From: Pirellulales bacterium
GTDB lineage: Bacteria > Planctomycetota > Planctomycetia > Pirellulales > Thermoguttaceae
Assembly (NCBI GenBank): GCA_030605745.1
Contig: JAUWHT010000048.1
Coordinates: 1-24,896, forward strand
Length of the DNA: 24,896 nucleotides
Direction: 5' to 3'
Shown: positions 9,231-18,238 of the stretch, piece after piece
Numbering within the stretch: the first letter of the stretch is position 1
Layout of the letters: each line of letters starts with the position of its first letter
Position numbers and translations under genes: made by a program
The notes under the pieces: model-generated
What the model was told of the DNA's origin: nothing
Database searches by the model: none
What the model saw: the letters and a program-made list of their open reading frames with translations, nothing else

Positions 9231-9345
9231 GAATATCGAACAAGGAATGTCGAATGATGAAGTAACTCGGGAGGTTCGCGGTTGACTGAAGACTGAACGC
9301 TTGGTGCCGCGCCGTTCGTACTTCAACATTCCTTGTTCGACATTC
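9231..9345. repeat. Spaced 20-bp inverted repeat before the BatA-like gene
   Basis: GAATATCGAACAAGGAATGT (9231-9250) and its near-perfect inverse at 9326-9345 (19 of 20) are 75 bases apart. The right arm lies inside another perfect pair, CTTCAAC (9321-9327) with GTTGAAG (9354-9360). The AT-rich text contrasts with the GC-rich genes. The right-hand hairpin ends 14 bases before the next ATG and could mask its ribosome site. With copy A this accounts for most of the 300-base gap; no gene is seen in it. Confidence 0.55.
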
Positions 9346-9374
9346 GATATTCCGTTGAAGATTGAAGACCGGCC

Positions 9375-11600
9375 ATGCCTGCTTTTGTCCATTATCCGCT
9401 GCTTTGGGGTCTGCTGCTGGTCGGCGTGCCGGTGGTAATCCACCTGATCAACATGCTGCGTCACCGGCGTGTGCAGTGGGCGGCGATGGAGTTCTTGCTG
9501 CAAAGCCAGAAGAAGAACCGCACTTGGATCATGCTCAAGCAGCTTTTGCTGCTGCTATTGAGGATGCTCGCGGTGGCCGTGGTTGTGTTGATTGTGGCCG
9601 GGCCGCTGCTGCGGAACCAGTTCGGCAACCTGCTGGGCAGCACGAAGACACACCATATTGTGCTGTTGGACGACAGTTTTTCTATGTCCGACCGCTGGGC
9701 CGACAGCAGCGCGTTTGGCGAGGCCAAGCTGGTAATTCAGCGGATCGGCACGGAGGCCGCCCGACAGCGACAGCCGCAGACGTTCACGTTGTTGCGTTTC
9801 TCGCGGGTTGCACGGATCGACCGCGGCACACAGCCGGACCTGCTCGAAGAGCCGGTCGACACCGGTTTCTCCAGCAAGCTGGATGAAATGTTCCGCGAGA
9901 TCGAGGTCTCGCAGACTTCCGCCGGCCCGACTGCCGCGCTGGATGCAATCGGCCAGTTGCTGGGCGAGTCTGCCGACGAGCGGCGGATCGTGTACCTGAT
10001 TTCCGATTTCCGCGCCCGCCAGTGGGACGATCCGACCGACCTGCAAGAGCAACTGCTGCAATTGAACGAGGCGGATGCGGAGGTCCACCTGATCAACTGC
10101 GTGGACCGGGCGAGGCCGAACCTGGCGATCACGTCGCTGCGGGCGGCCGAGGGGATTCGCGCCGCCGGTGTGCCGCTGTTGATGGAAGTAACCGTACAGA
10201 ACTTCGGCACTACCACGGCCAAGGAGGTGTCGGTCTTGCTGGAGGAAGACGGTCACAGCCGGCCCGGGACAAGAATTGCCGAGATTCCGCCGGGCCGGGC
10301 GGTGATGGATCGATTCCTGGTCCACTTCCACACGGCCGGAGAACATCAGATGACCGCCCGGCTGGAAAGCGACGCGGTGGCGGCGGACAATGTCCGCTAC
10401 CATGCGCTCAGTTTCCCGGTCGACGTGCCCGTGCTGATGATCGACGGCAGCCCGGACGCCCGGGACGCCCGCTTCCTGAGCATCGCGTCGGCCCCCGGTG
10501 GACCGGTCCGCACCGGCATCAACCCGCAGATCGAGACCCCGCGGTACTTGAGCCTCAATCCGCTTGCACAGCACCACACGATCAACCTGCTGAACATCGA
10601 GCGAATGGACCGCTCGGCGGTCGAGGCGTTGGAGCAATACATTTCGGCCGGGGGCGGGGTTAGCATCTTCCTGGGCGAGCGGTGCCGCAGTCAGTTTATC
10701 AATGATGAACTGTATCGCCACGGCAAGGGTTTCTTTCCCTTGCCGGTGGTCGGCCAGACGGAGCTGCTGGTCGACCGGCTGGAAAAGGCGCCGGACCTTC
10801 AGGTCGGCGACCACCCGATCTTCCGACGAGCGGCCGACGAGCGGTTCGGCTTTATCAAGACTGTGATTGTCCAGCGTTACTTTGCGGCGCCCGACGGCTG
10901 GAAACCCGAGGCCGACTCTACGATCCGGGTAATTGCCCGGCTGCGCAACGGCGCCCCGTTGGTGGTCGAGCGTCGTTTCGGGGAGGGTCGCGTGGTGGCG
11001 TTTCTAACGACGGCAGCGCCAGCGTGGAACAACTGGGCGCGGAACCCCAGCTTCGTGGTGGCGATGCAGGATATGCAGGCCTACCTGTCGCGTCGCGGGC
11101 CGAGCGAGGTTTCGCGCGTGGTGGGCTCGAAATTGGAACTGGAACTCGACCCGGACCAATACCAGCCGCAAGTACGCTTTATGAAGCCAGCCGAATACGC
11201 CGCACCGCCGGCCACCATCGACGCGGCGCCCACGGCCGACGGGTCACTGGCCGCCGAGCTTGCAGAGACCGACACCAGTGGGATCTACGAAGCCCGGCTG
11301 ACCACCACCAACGGAACATCCGAGGTTCGCCGCTATGCGTATAACGTCGAGGCGGAAGAGGGCAACCTGAAGGCCCTTTTGGGCCCCCAGTTGGCAGCCC
11401 GGCTCAGCGGGGTCAAGTACGAGTACAGGCAGGCCGTTGCGTTCCAATACACGGTGAGCGAATTGGCCGGATACAACATGAGCGAATGGCTGTTGTATCT
11501 GTTGGTGTTGCTGCTGATCGGCGAACAGATTCTGGCCTACTCGGCCAGCTACCATCCGCCGGCGCGTTCGAGAACCTTGAGGAATGCAGTATTCGCGTGA
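9375..11600 (+). CDS. BatA-like membrane protein with VWA and GATase1-like domains
   Basis: 741 residues. The N-terminus is the BatA/aerotolerance-regulator domain: helix 1 (about 7-26, LLWGLLLVGVPVVIHLIN), the conserved LRHRRVQWAAMEFLLQSQKK loop, and helix 2 (about 55-78). A VWA domain follows with its MIDAS motif DDSFS (D99, S101, S103). The middle region has Ig-like beta strands (ITSLRAAEGIRAAGVP...EVTVQNFGTTTAKE), then a stretch resembling class I glutamine-amidotransferase folds (VEALEQYISAGGGVSIFLGE). A last membrane helix lies at about 705-722. BatA-type proteins are membrane partners of MoxR/DUF58. Palindromic repeats separate it from both neighbours, so coupling to moxR is by order rather than overlap. 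Confidence 0.88.
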   Translation: MPAFVHYPLLWGLLLVGVPVVIHLINMLRHRRVQWAAMEFLLQSQKKNRTWIMLKQLLLLLLRMLAVAVVVLIVAGPLLRNQFGNLLGSTKTHHIVLLDDSFSMSDRWADSSAFGEAKLVIQRIGTEAARQRQPQTFTLLRFSRVARIDRGTQPDLLEEPVDTGFSSKLDEMFREIEVSQTSAGPTAALDAIGQLLGESADERRIVYLISDFRARQWDDPTDLQEQLLQLNEADAEVHLINCVDRARPNLAITSLRAAEGIRAAGVPLLMEVTVQNFGTTTAKEVSVLLEEDGHSRPGTRIAEIPPGRAVMDRFLVHFHTAGEHQMTARLESDAVAADNVRYHALSFPVDVPVLMIDGSPDARDARFLSIASAPGGPVRTGINPQIETPRYLSLNPLAQHHTINLLNIERMDRSAVEALEQYISAGGGVSIFLGERCRSQFINDELYRHGKGFFPLPVVGQTELLVDRLEKAPDLQVGDHPIFRRAADERFGFIKTVIVQRYFAAPDGWKPEADSTIRVIARLRNGAPLVVERRFGEGRVVAFLTTAAPAWNNWARNPSFVVAMQDMQAYLSRRGPSEVSRVVGSKLELELDPDQYQPQVRFMKPAEYAAPPATIDAAPTADGSLAAELAETDTSGIYEARLTTTNGTSEVRRYAYNVEAEEGNLKALLGPQLAARLSGVKYEYRQAVAFQYTVSELAGYNMSEWLLYLLVLLLIGEQILAYSASYHPPARSRTLRNAVFA

Positions 11601-11613
11601 TTCTCGCGGGGCC

Positions 11614-11674
11614 AATAGCCGGGGGACAACGTCCCGCGGGTGCATCACTGTGACGCGTTGCGCGAACGGCTATT
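11614..11674. repeat. Cloverleaf palindromic element, copy B (61 bp, inverted)
   Basis: Outer stem AATAGCCG (11614-11621) with CGGCTATT (11667-11674); hairpin GGGAC-aac-GTCCC (11623-11635); central GTG-cat-CAC; hairpin CGC-gtt-GCG. Its reverse complement lines up with copies A and C, sharing GTGATGCACCCGCG with A and the GGGACGTTGTCCCCCGG arm with C, so it is inserted in the opposite orientation. It occupies the 150-base gap between the two VWA genes; the rest of that gap shows no gene. Confidence 0.82.
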
Positions 11675-11750
11675 ATCTATTTCTGTACGAAAGTCACTGC
11701 AAACGGTTAAAGTGTTACGCAATTGTAAGTTGGCAAATGTAAGGTAGCAC

Positions 11751-14216
11751 ATGCAGGAATGTGAAGTTATTCTTGGACAAGTCCTGACCTGCTGGCTGTT
11801 GTTTGGCCAAGCCGAAGGCGTCGTGCGCACCACGTTCGAGTGGGGACGCATCCAGCAGAACGCCGACTGGATCCTGCCGATCGGCGTGTGCGTGGGGCTA
11901 ATGCTGTTTGTCCGCGTCATGTATCACCGCGACGCGGTCGAATTGCACCCGCTGTTGGGATGGTTCCTTAGCGCGCTTCGAACGGCGACTTTCCTCGGCC
12001 TGCTGATCCTTTATCTTCAGCCACAGTGGCGGACGGAGCAGGAGAAAGTCATCAATTCCAAGGCCCTGATATTGGTCGATACAAGTATGAGCATGGGGCT
12101 GGCCGACGGCGAGTCTACCACCGGCGGCGGGAAAAGCCGGATCCAGCAAGTGGCGACCGCGCTCGAGCAAACCGACCTGCTCAAACAACTCCGCAAAACA
12201 CACGACGTCGTCGTAATGCAGTTTAGCGAGAATCTCGACCGCGACCGGGTGCACTCGTTCGGCAAGATCGAGCAGGACTCGGCTGCGGCCAATGAGGTCG
12301 ATTGGCACAAATCCCTCGCGCTCTGCGGCACGACAACCGGGCTGGGCCTGGCATTGCAACAATTGATCGACGAGGCGAGCGGCTCGCCGGTGTCGGGGAT
12401 TATCGTGTTTACCGACGGCGGGCAAAATGCGGGCATCGCGCCGGAAGTGGCGGCCGAGCTTGCCAAGCGGGCCGGTCTGCCCATCTTTCCGGTCGGCGTC
12501 GGGTCCGACAAGCTGCCGGCGAACGTGCGGCTGAGCGACCTGGCCGCTCCGACGCGGGCGTATCCGGGCGATAGCTATACGGTGACCGGCTTCATCCAAG
12601 CCCAGGAACTGGCCGGGCAGGTGGTCGAGGTGCAGTTGCTCTCGCGCGAGTCGACCGCCGGGGCCGCCTCAGAGCCCGGCACCGGGCAGATCGAGCAACG
12701 ACGGCAGGTCACCCTCGGCAGCGACGGCGAAGTGCTGCCGGTGAAGTTCGAGTTGACTCCCGAGAAAACCGGCCGGCGCACGCTCTGCTTCCGCGTCGAG
12801 ACCCCTCGGCTCGATCGCAATCCGGACGATAACTTCCGCGAGGTGGACGTCGAAGTCGTGGATCGCAAGAACCGCGTGTTGCTGCTGGCCGGTGGACCGA
12901 CGCGCGAATACCGCTTTCTGCGCACCTTGCTCTACCGCGACCGCTCGACCACGGTGGACGTTCTTTTGCAGGCCGCCCGGCCCGGTATCTCCCAGGAAGC
13001 CGACAACCTGCTGGACGACTTCCCGGCTACTCGCGAGGAAATGTTCGAGTACGATTGCCTGGTGGCGTTCGACCCCGACTGGCAGGCCCTCAGTGCGGCC
13101 CAGGTGGACCTGTTGGAGACCTGGGTTGCCGAGCAAGGCGGCGGCCTGATCCTAATTGCCGGACCGGTGCTGACCGGCAATACGATCGGCGGCTGGGTGG
13201 AGGACCCGGCTATGGCCGGTATTCGGGCGCTTTATCCGGTCGAGTTCCACCGTCGCTTTTCGGTATTGGAACAGGGCATGTACACGGCCGAGGAGCCCTG
13301 GCCGCTGGAGTTCACCCGCGAGGGACTGGAGGCCGAGTTCCTCTGGCTCTGCGACACGGCAGCGGCCAGCCGGCAGGCGTGGGCGGGCTTCGAGGGCGTG
13401 TACAGCCATTGTCCCGTGCGGGGCCCCAAACCGGGAGCCACCGTGCTGGGGCGATTCTCCGATCCGAGAACCGGCGGCGATGAGCAACCGGTCTTCTTTG
13501 CCGGCCAGTTTTACGGCTCGGGACGTGTGTTCTTCATCGGCAGCGGCGAAATGTGGCGGCTGCGGAAAGTCGACGAAACCTATTTCGAACAGTTCTACAC
13601 CAAGCTCATCCGCCACGTCTCGCAAAGCCGGCTGCTGCGGGGGTCCAGCCGCGGGGTGTTGCTGGTCGGGCAAGATCGGTACCTGTTGGGCGGTACGGTA
13701 GAGATTCGAGCCCAACTGACCAACGCCCGGCTTGAACCGCTGGGCGCGCCAAGTGTCAACCTGAAGGTCGTTCTGCCCGACGGCACCGTACAGACCGTCA
13801 AGTTGCAGCCCGATCCCGGCCGCGAGGGAACTTACTGCGGTCGGTTCCCGGTGCTGGAAGAGGGTTCCTACCGGCTCGAGTTGCCGGTGCCCGAAAGCGA
13901 TAACGAACGCCTCAGCCGACGCATCCAAGTCAAAGTACCCGACCTGGAACGCGAAAACCCCCGACGCAACGACGCCCTGCTCAGTCGGATCGCCAAGAGC
14001 ACCGGCGGAAAGTATTACGTCGGCTTGGAAAAGGTTTTCGATACCAGCGACGAGGAGTGTATTGTCAAACGATTTAAGGACCGGACCAAGACCATCATCC
14101 TCACCGCCGCCCCCAACCCGTTGTGGGAACAAACCTGGCTGCGGTGGATGATGTTAATCCTGTGCGGCCTGTTATGTTTCGAGTGGTTGATAAGACGATT
14201 AGTTAAGCTAGCGTAA
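11751..14216 (+). CDS. Membrane protein with VWA and GATase1-like domains
   Basis: 821 residues. After a hydrophobic N-terminal segment, membrane helices lie at about 41-58 and 69-89, then a VWA domain with MIDAS DTSMS (D110, S112, S114) and the later conserved strand GIIVFTDGGQNAG. The middle holds Ig-like strands and a glutamine-amidotransferase-like fold (CLVAFDPDWQALSAAQVDLL, then EQGGGLILIAGP). A C-terminal membrane helix (about 798-815) ends the protein, so the VWA and following domains form one large loop. It resembles the BatA-like neighbour in architecture and is probably its paralogue or partner. AAGG seven bases before the ATG is a modest ribosome site. Confidence 0.85.
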   Translation: MQECEVILGQVLTCWLLFGQAEGVVRTTFEWGRIQQNADWILPIGVCVGLMLFVRVMYHRDAVELHPLLGWFLSALRTATFLGLLILYLQPQWRTEQEKVINSKALILVDTSMSMGLADGESTTGGGKSRIQQVATALEQTDLLKQLRKTHDVVVMQFSENLDRDRVHSFGKIEQDSAAANEVDWHKSLALCGTTTGLGLALQQLIDEASGSPVSGIIVFTDGGQNAGIAPEVAAELAKRAGLPIFPVGVGSDKLPANVRLSDLAAPTRAYPGDSYTVTGFIQAQELAGQVVEVQLLSRESTAGAASEPGTGQIEQRRQVTLGSDGEVLPVKFELTPEKTGRRTLCFRVETPRLDRNPDDNFREVDVEVVDRKNRVLLLAGGPTREYRFLRTLLYRDRSTTVDVLLQAARPGISQEADNLLDDFPATREEMFEYDCLVAFDPDWQALSAAQVDLLETWVAEQGGGLILIAGPVLTGNTIGGWVEDPAMAGIRALYPVEFHRRFSVLEQGMYTAEEPWPLEFTREGLEAEFLWLCDTAAASRQAWAGFEGVYSHCPVRGPKPGATVLGRFSDPRTGGDEQPVFFAGQFYGSGRVFFIGSGEMWRLRKVDETYFEQFYTKLIRHVSQSRLLRGSSRGVLLVGQDRYLLGGTVEIRAQLTNARLEPLGAPSVNLKVVLPDGTVQTVKLQPDPGREGTYCGRFPVLEEGSYRLELPVPESDNERLSRRIQVKVPDLERENPRRNDALLSRIAKSTGGKYYVGLEKVFDTSDEECIVKRFKDRTKTIILTAAPNPLWEQTWLRWMMLILCGLLCFEWLIRRLVKLA

Positions 14217-14230
14217 CGCCGGCTATGTTG

Positions 14231-14282
14231 TACACTGTTGGGGTACACTGTTGGGGTGGCAGTTTAACTGCTACCCTAACAG
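14231..14282. repeat. 13-bp tandem duplication and 15-bp hairpin
   Basis: TACACTGTTGGGG is exactly duplicated (14231-14243 and 14244-14256). The second copy runs into a hairpin of 15 pairs including two G-T, 14248-14262 with 14268-14282, loop TTTAA. The stem contains GTTGGGGTGGCAG, related to the GTTGGTGCGGCAG repeats at 5835 and 19345. It lies just after the stop of the second VWA gene and might serve as its terminator, although no T-run follows at once. Confidence 0.6.
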
Positions 14283-14317
14283 CGGAGTACTGGTTTTTGC
14301 AACAGTCACGATGTACC

Positions 14318-14375
14318 AATAGCCGGCGGCTAACAGCCGCCGGGTGCGCCCGCGGGACGTTGTCCCCCGGCTATT
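14318..14375. repeat. Cloverleaf palindromic element, copy C (58 bp)
   Basis: Outer stem AATAGCCGG (14318-14326) with CCGGCTATT (14367-14375); hairpin 1 CGGCT-aac-AGCCG (14327-14339); hairpin 2 CGGG-tgcg-CCCG (14341-14352); hairpin 3 GGGAC-gtt-GTCCC (14354-14366). It has the same orientation as copy A and ends 27 bases before the next ATG. The AAC and GTT loops are kept while the stem bases differ from copy A. Confidence 0.85.
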
Positions 14376-14402
14376 GCTGTGATTTGTTGCGTAAGGCGCA
14401 AG

Positions 14403-16718
14403 ATGACTACAACCAGCATTGAAACCCGACCGCAGCTCGCCCCGTCCATCCGGGCATTGCTGGAAGCCCTGCGCGGACGGATCCGGCGGTACGTCTGGCT
14501 GGAAGGCCTCGCCTCGGGCGTGGCGTGGTTGGGGGTCGCATTCTGGGGTAGCTTGATGATCGACTGGTTCTTCGAGCCGTCGCCGGCCGTCCGCGCGACG
14601 ATGTTGCTGGGCGTTCTGCTGGTCTTCGGCGGCGTGCTGCTTAGCCTGATCGGCCGCCGTGCCTTCGTCCGGCTCAGTGACGGCAACATGGCCACGCTGC
14701 TGGAGCGGCGCTTCAAGGAGTTCAACGACAGCTTGCTGACCGCTGTCCTGCTTACTGGCCGCAAGGTGGACCCGGCCGAGTGCAACCAGCAGATGTTGGC
14801 CCGGGCTTGTCGCCAGGCTGGAGAGCGGGTCGTTGGGGTCAAATTGCAGGAGGTCTTCGATCCGGTCCCCCTGCGACGGAGTATAACCGCCGCGGTGCTG
14901 CTTGTGGCCACGATCGTGGCGTTCGGCCTGCTTGCTCCAGAGGCGCTAGGCACCTGGGCCCGCCGCAGCCTGTTGCTCTCCGCCGAGCTATGGCCTCGCA
15001 AGACCCGCCTGCTGGTCGATGGATTCGAGGGCGGTGCCCGGAAGGTCGCTCGCGGCGCCGATTTTGAACTGATTGCCAAGGCCGACACCCGCTGGCCGGT
15101 TGTGCCCCAGGTGGTCCAGGTCCGTTACCGGACCGAGGGTGGCGCCCGGGACCGTCGGACAATGAACCGCCTGGGTGCCGCCCGGGGGGCCGACGACCAC
15201 TTCCAGGAATATTCTTACACATTCCAGGCAGTCCTGGCGCCGATCACGTTCGATGTCGTCGGAGGTGACGCTCGCGTAGACGATCTGCGGATCGAGGTGG
15301 TGGAGAGCCCCACCGTGGTCGAGATGACGCTCGAGTGCGAGTTTTCCCCGTACATGCATCGCGCGCCGCGGACCTTGCTCGTCTCCGGCGTCACCCAAAT
15401 CCCCTTGGGCACACAGGTGACCGTCGTATCGACGACGAATAAGGACCTGGTCAAGGTGCAGGTGGATTCGGTGCTCGAGGAGACGTCGCTGCCGCGAAAG
15501 GTGCTCGATTCGAGCGAACTGGCGGCCGATCCCCGCCGGTTCCGGTACACGATTGCATCCCTGGATAGGGACACCACGTTGTTGTTCACGCTTTTTGACA
15601 CCGACGGGATCAGCAGCCGCGAGCCGGTCCGGCTGGCGCTGGCCACGATTGCCGACGCGCCGCCGCAGTTGGCCGTTAGGCTCAGCGGGATCGGCTCGGC
15701 AGTCACTCCCCGGGCACGGCTGCCGGTGGTCGGCCAGATCAGCGACGACTACGGCATCGACAAGGTCTGGTTCGAGCACACCATCGACCAGACCAAACCG
15801 GGCACCCACGCGGTTGCCGCCCCGCCCAGCCACCCGAGCAACCTCGAACTCGAAAATGCCGGGCTGGAGGTCCGCGATCTGGGACTGACGCCGGGCCAGA
15901 AGCTGCTGGTGTGTCTGAAGGCGAGCGACCTGTACGACCTGGGCGAGGCACCCAACGAGGGCACCAGCGAGCGGTGGCTGTTGGACGTCGTCACGCCTGA
16001 GCAATTGCGTGCAATACTGGTTGCCCGCGAACTCGTGCTGCGGCAGAGGTTCGAGGTAATCATCCGTGAAGTAACCGAGACGCGCGACCTGCTGCTTGGA
16101 ATCGACTTCGACAGCCTCGACCCGGACAATGAAGCCGGCGAGGAAACCGACGAAAAGACCGACGACAAAGAGGTTGACCAGCAGAAGATAGACGACGGAT
16201 CTGAGCCAGGTGATGAGCCGGGGGACGAAAGGCCGGAAAAACTCCCACCCGAGCGACGAGCGGTCCTGCGGACCTTGCGCGTGGAACGCGCGCTGCAAAA
16301 TAGCCGCAAGAATGCCCACGAAACCCAGGGAGTGGCCGATGCCTTCACCGACATCCGCCTGCAATTGATTAACAACCGGATCGATATCGAGGAGTTGAAT
16401 ATCCGGCTGAAGCAGGGCATCGCCGACCCGCTGAACCAAATCGCGCAGCAAATGTTCCCCGAACTGGCCCGCCGCATTGAGCGGCTCCAGGCCCGGTTGA
16501 ACGACAAGAAGCTCAGCCCCAGACATCGCGACCTTGCCCGCGAGCAGGCCGGCGCCATCCTGCTGGCGATGCAGCGGGTGCTGGACCGGATGGTCGAATT
16601 GGAGGACTTCAACGAAGCGCTGGCCTTGCTCCGCACGATCATCGGACTGCAAGAGAAGCTTAGCGAACAGACCAAACAGCGGCGAAAACAAAAAATCCGC
16701 CTACTCTTGGAGGACTAG
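14403..16718 (+). CDS. DUF4175-like membrane protein of the VWA operon
   Basis: 771 residues from the ATG at 14403, chosen because AAGG lies just upstream; a GTG at 14379 in frame would start close to the cloverleaf end and looks unlikely. Membrane helices lie at about 36-55, 65-84 and 160-178, a layout like DUF4175 proteins. A large beta-rich extracytoplasmic part follows (Ig-like strands around ISDDYGIDKVWFEH), then an acidic linker (about 568-612, rich in Asp and Glu) and a long amphipathic helical C-terminus (RIERLQARLNDKKLSPRHRD). The helical tail may pair with the two coiled-coil proteins encoded next, the first of which starts only two bases after the stop. Function unknown; the family name is a tentative match from architecture and context. 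Confidence 0.7.
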   Translation: MTTTSIETRPQLAPSIRALLEALRGRIRRYVWLEGLASGVAWLGVAFWGSLMIDWFFEPSPAVRATMLLGVLLVFGGVLLSLIGRRAFVRLSDGNMATLLERRFKEFNDSLLTAVLLTGRKVDPAECNQQMLARACRQAGERVVGVKLQEVFDPVPLRRSITAAVLLVATIVAFGLLAPEALGTWARRSLLLSAELWPRKTRLLVDGFEGGARKVARGADFELIAKADTRWPVVPQVVQVRYRTEGGARDRRTMNRLGAARGADDHFQEYSYTFQAVLAPITFDVVGGDARVDDLRIEVVESPTVVEMTLECEFSPYMHRAPRTLLVSGVTQIPLGTQVTVVSTTNKDLVKVQVDSVLEETSLPRKVLDSSELAADPRRFRYTIASLDRDTTLLFTLFDTDGISSREPVRLALATIADAPPQLAVRLSGIGSAVTPRARLPVVGQISDDYGIDKVWFEHTIDQTKPGTHAVAAPPSHPSNLELENAGLEVRDLGLTPGQKLLVCLKASDLYDLGEAPNEGTSERWLLDVVTPEQLRAILVARELVLRQRFEVIIREVTETRDLLLGIDFDSLDPDNEAGEETDEKTDDKEVDQQKIDDGSEPGDEPGDERPEKLPPERRAVLRTLRVERALQNSRKNAHETQGVADAFTDIRLQLINNRIDIEELNIRLKQGIADPLNQIAQQMFPELARRIERLQARLNDKKLSPRHRDLAREQAGAILLAMQRVLDRMVELEDFNEALALLRTIIGLQEKLSEQTKQRRKQKIRLLLED

Positions 16719-16720
16719 AC

Positions 16721-18238
16721 ATGGTAGTCAGAACCCGACTCCCCGTAGCGGCCTGCCTCTGTTGGCTGACGATCGTTCTTTCGGCCGGCCCACTGTTGGC
16801 CCAGCCGAATCCGCAGCAGCCCGAAGAACCCAACGCCAAACAGAAGGACCAGGCGTCCGACCAGGACGAGAGCAGCCCGACCGACAGGCTCGCGTTGGAG
16901 GAACAGCGAATCGCCGAGAGGTTTCAACACCTCCAGCAGGTGCTGCTTCGGATGGCCGAGCTGACCGCGGCAACCGATCCCCGCCGGGCCGCGCTGTTGA
17001 AAAAGGCATTCCAGCAAAGCGAGGAGCAGTTCATCAACAAACAGTTCGAAATGTTGGTCAGTACGCTGAAGAAGGACCGGCTCGCCGATGCCGTCGAAAG
17101 ACAAACAGATCTCGACCGAGACCTGCGCGCCTTGCTGAAACTGCTGCTCAGCGAGAATCGCGCCAGACGAATCGAAGCCGAAAAGGCGCGCATCCGACGC
17201 TATCTGAAAATCCTCAACCGCATCATCAAGCAACAAAAAGACGTCCAGGGCCGAACCGCCGGTGGTGGCAACCCTAAAGGCCTATCCGGAGAGCAAGGAA
17301 GGCTAGCCAAGAAAACAGGCGAGTTGGCCAAGGATATCAAGCAAAACGAAGAAGAAGAAGGTGAAGGAAAGGGGAAAGGCGAAGGAGAAGGGCAGGGACA
17401 AGGACAGGGGCAGGGCGAGCAGCAGGAGCAGGGCCAAAATCCGGTCCGGAAGCGACTCGAGGCTGCCCAGCAGCGGATGAAGGAGGCCCAGGAAAAACTC
17501 GATAAGACCCAGCGCGAAGGCGCTGTTGACAAGCAGGAAGAAGCGATCCGCGAGTTGGAACAGGCCAAGGCCGAGTTGGAAGAGATTCTCCGCCAGCTTC
17601 GTGAGGAAGAGATCGAGCGGATTCTGGCAATGCTCGAAGCCCGGTTCCACAAGATGCTCCAGTTGCAGCGAGTCGTGTACGAAGGTACCGTACGATTGGA
17701 CAAGGTCCCCAAGCCTCAGCGGTCGCACAGCCACGAGATCGAGGCCCGCCGCCTGAGCAGCAAGGAAACCAAGATACTTGTCGAGGCCGACAAGGCCCTG
17801 TTGCTGCTGCGTGAAGACGGCACCGCCGTGGCCTTTCCCGAGGCCGTCGAGCAGATGCGAGAGGATATGCAGCAGGTGGTTCTCCGTCTGGCTCGGGCTA
17901 AGGTCGGCCAGATTACCCAGGCCATCGAAGAGGACATCATCGCCGCGCTGGAAGAGATGATCGAAGCGTTGAAAAAGGCTCAGAAAGACATGAAAGGCAA
18001 GAAACCATGTCCATGTGCGTGTAAGTGTAAACCGCCGCTGATCGACACGCTGGCGGAGTTGAAGATGATTCGGGCGTTACAGATGCGCGTAAACCGTCGT
18101 ACCCAGCGGTACTCGAAACTGATCGAAGGCGAGCAGGCTGAGAGCGCCGAGTTGATCGATGCCTTGCAGCGGCTTGCCGAACGTGAACAGCGGATTCACC
18201 GGGTTACCCAAGACCTCGAAATGGGGAGAAACAAATGA
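16721..18238 (+). CDS. Exported coiled-coil protein with Cys cluster
   Basis: 505 residues, preceded by a strong ribosome site (GGAGG, 16709-16713). A signal peptide (1-27, ending ...GPLLAQ) leads to a proline/acidic linker, long heptad helices (about 58-175), a low-complexity Glu/Gly/Gln stretch (209-240), and a second coiled-coil (245-300 and 375-425). A tight cysteine cluster CPCACKC lies at 430-436. The protein belongs to no family I recognise. The coiled coils imply assembly with itself or with its neighbours; the cysteines could bind metal or form disulfides outside the cytoplasm. It overlaps the next gene in an ATGA junction, so the two products are probably made together. Confidence 0.75.
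   Translation: MVVRTRLPVAACLCWLTIVLSAGPLLAQPNPQQPEEPNAKQKDQASDQDESSPTDRLALEEQRIAERFQHLQQVLLRMAELTAATDPRRAALLKKAFQQSEEQFINKQFEMLVSTLKKDRLADAVERQTDLDRDLRALLKLLLSENRARRIEAEKARIRRYLKILNRIIKQQKDVQGRTAGGGNPKGLSGEQGRLAKKTGELAKDIKQNEEEEGEGKGKGEGEGQGQGQGQGEQQEQGQNPVRKRLEAAQQRMKEAQEKLDKTQREGAVDKQEEAIRELEQAKAELEEILRQLREEEIERILAMLEARFHKMLQLQRVVYEGTVRLDKVPKPQRSHSHEIEARRLSSKETKILVEADKALLLLREDGTAVAFPEAVEQMREDMQQVVLRLARAKVGQITQAIEEDIIAALEEMIEALKKAQKDMKGKKPCPCACKCKPPLIDTLAELKMIRALQMRVNRRTQRYSKLIEGEQAESAELIDALQRLAEREQRIHRVTQDLEMGRNK

Noticed and set aside
9555..10814. Open frame of about 419 codons on the minus strand
   Set aside because: Antisense shadow of the BatA-like gene, with no domain or ribosome site.
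9127..14375. CRISPR-like array from the three related repeats
   Set aside because: The copies are about 2.5 kb apart with whole genes between them and in mixed orientation; there are no regular spacers or cas genes.
14988..16691. Long open frame on the minus strand (about 567 codons)
   Set aside because: It is antisense to the DUF4175-like gene; the plus-strand frame has membrane helices, family-like domains and operon spacing, while this one has no recognisable domain. GC-rich DNA often leaves such frames open.
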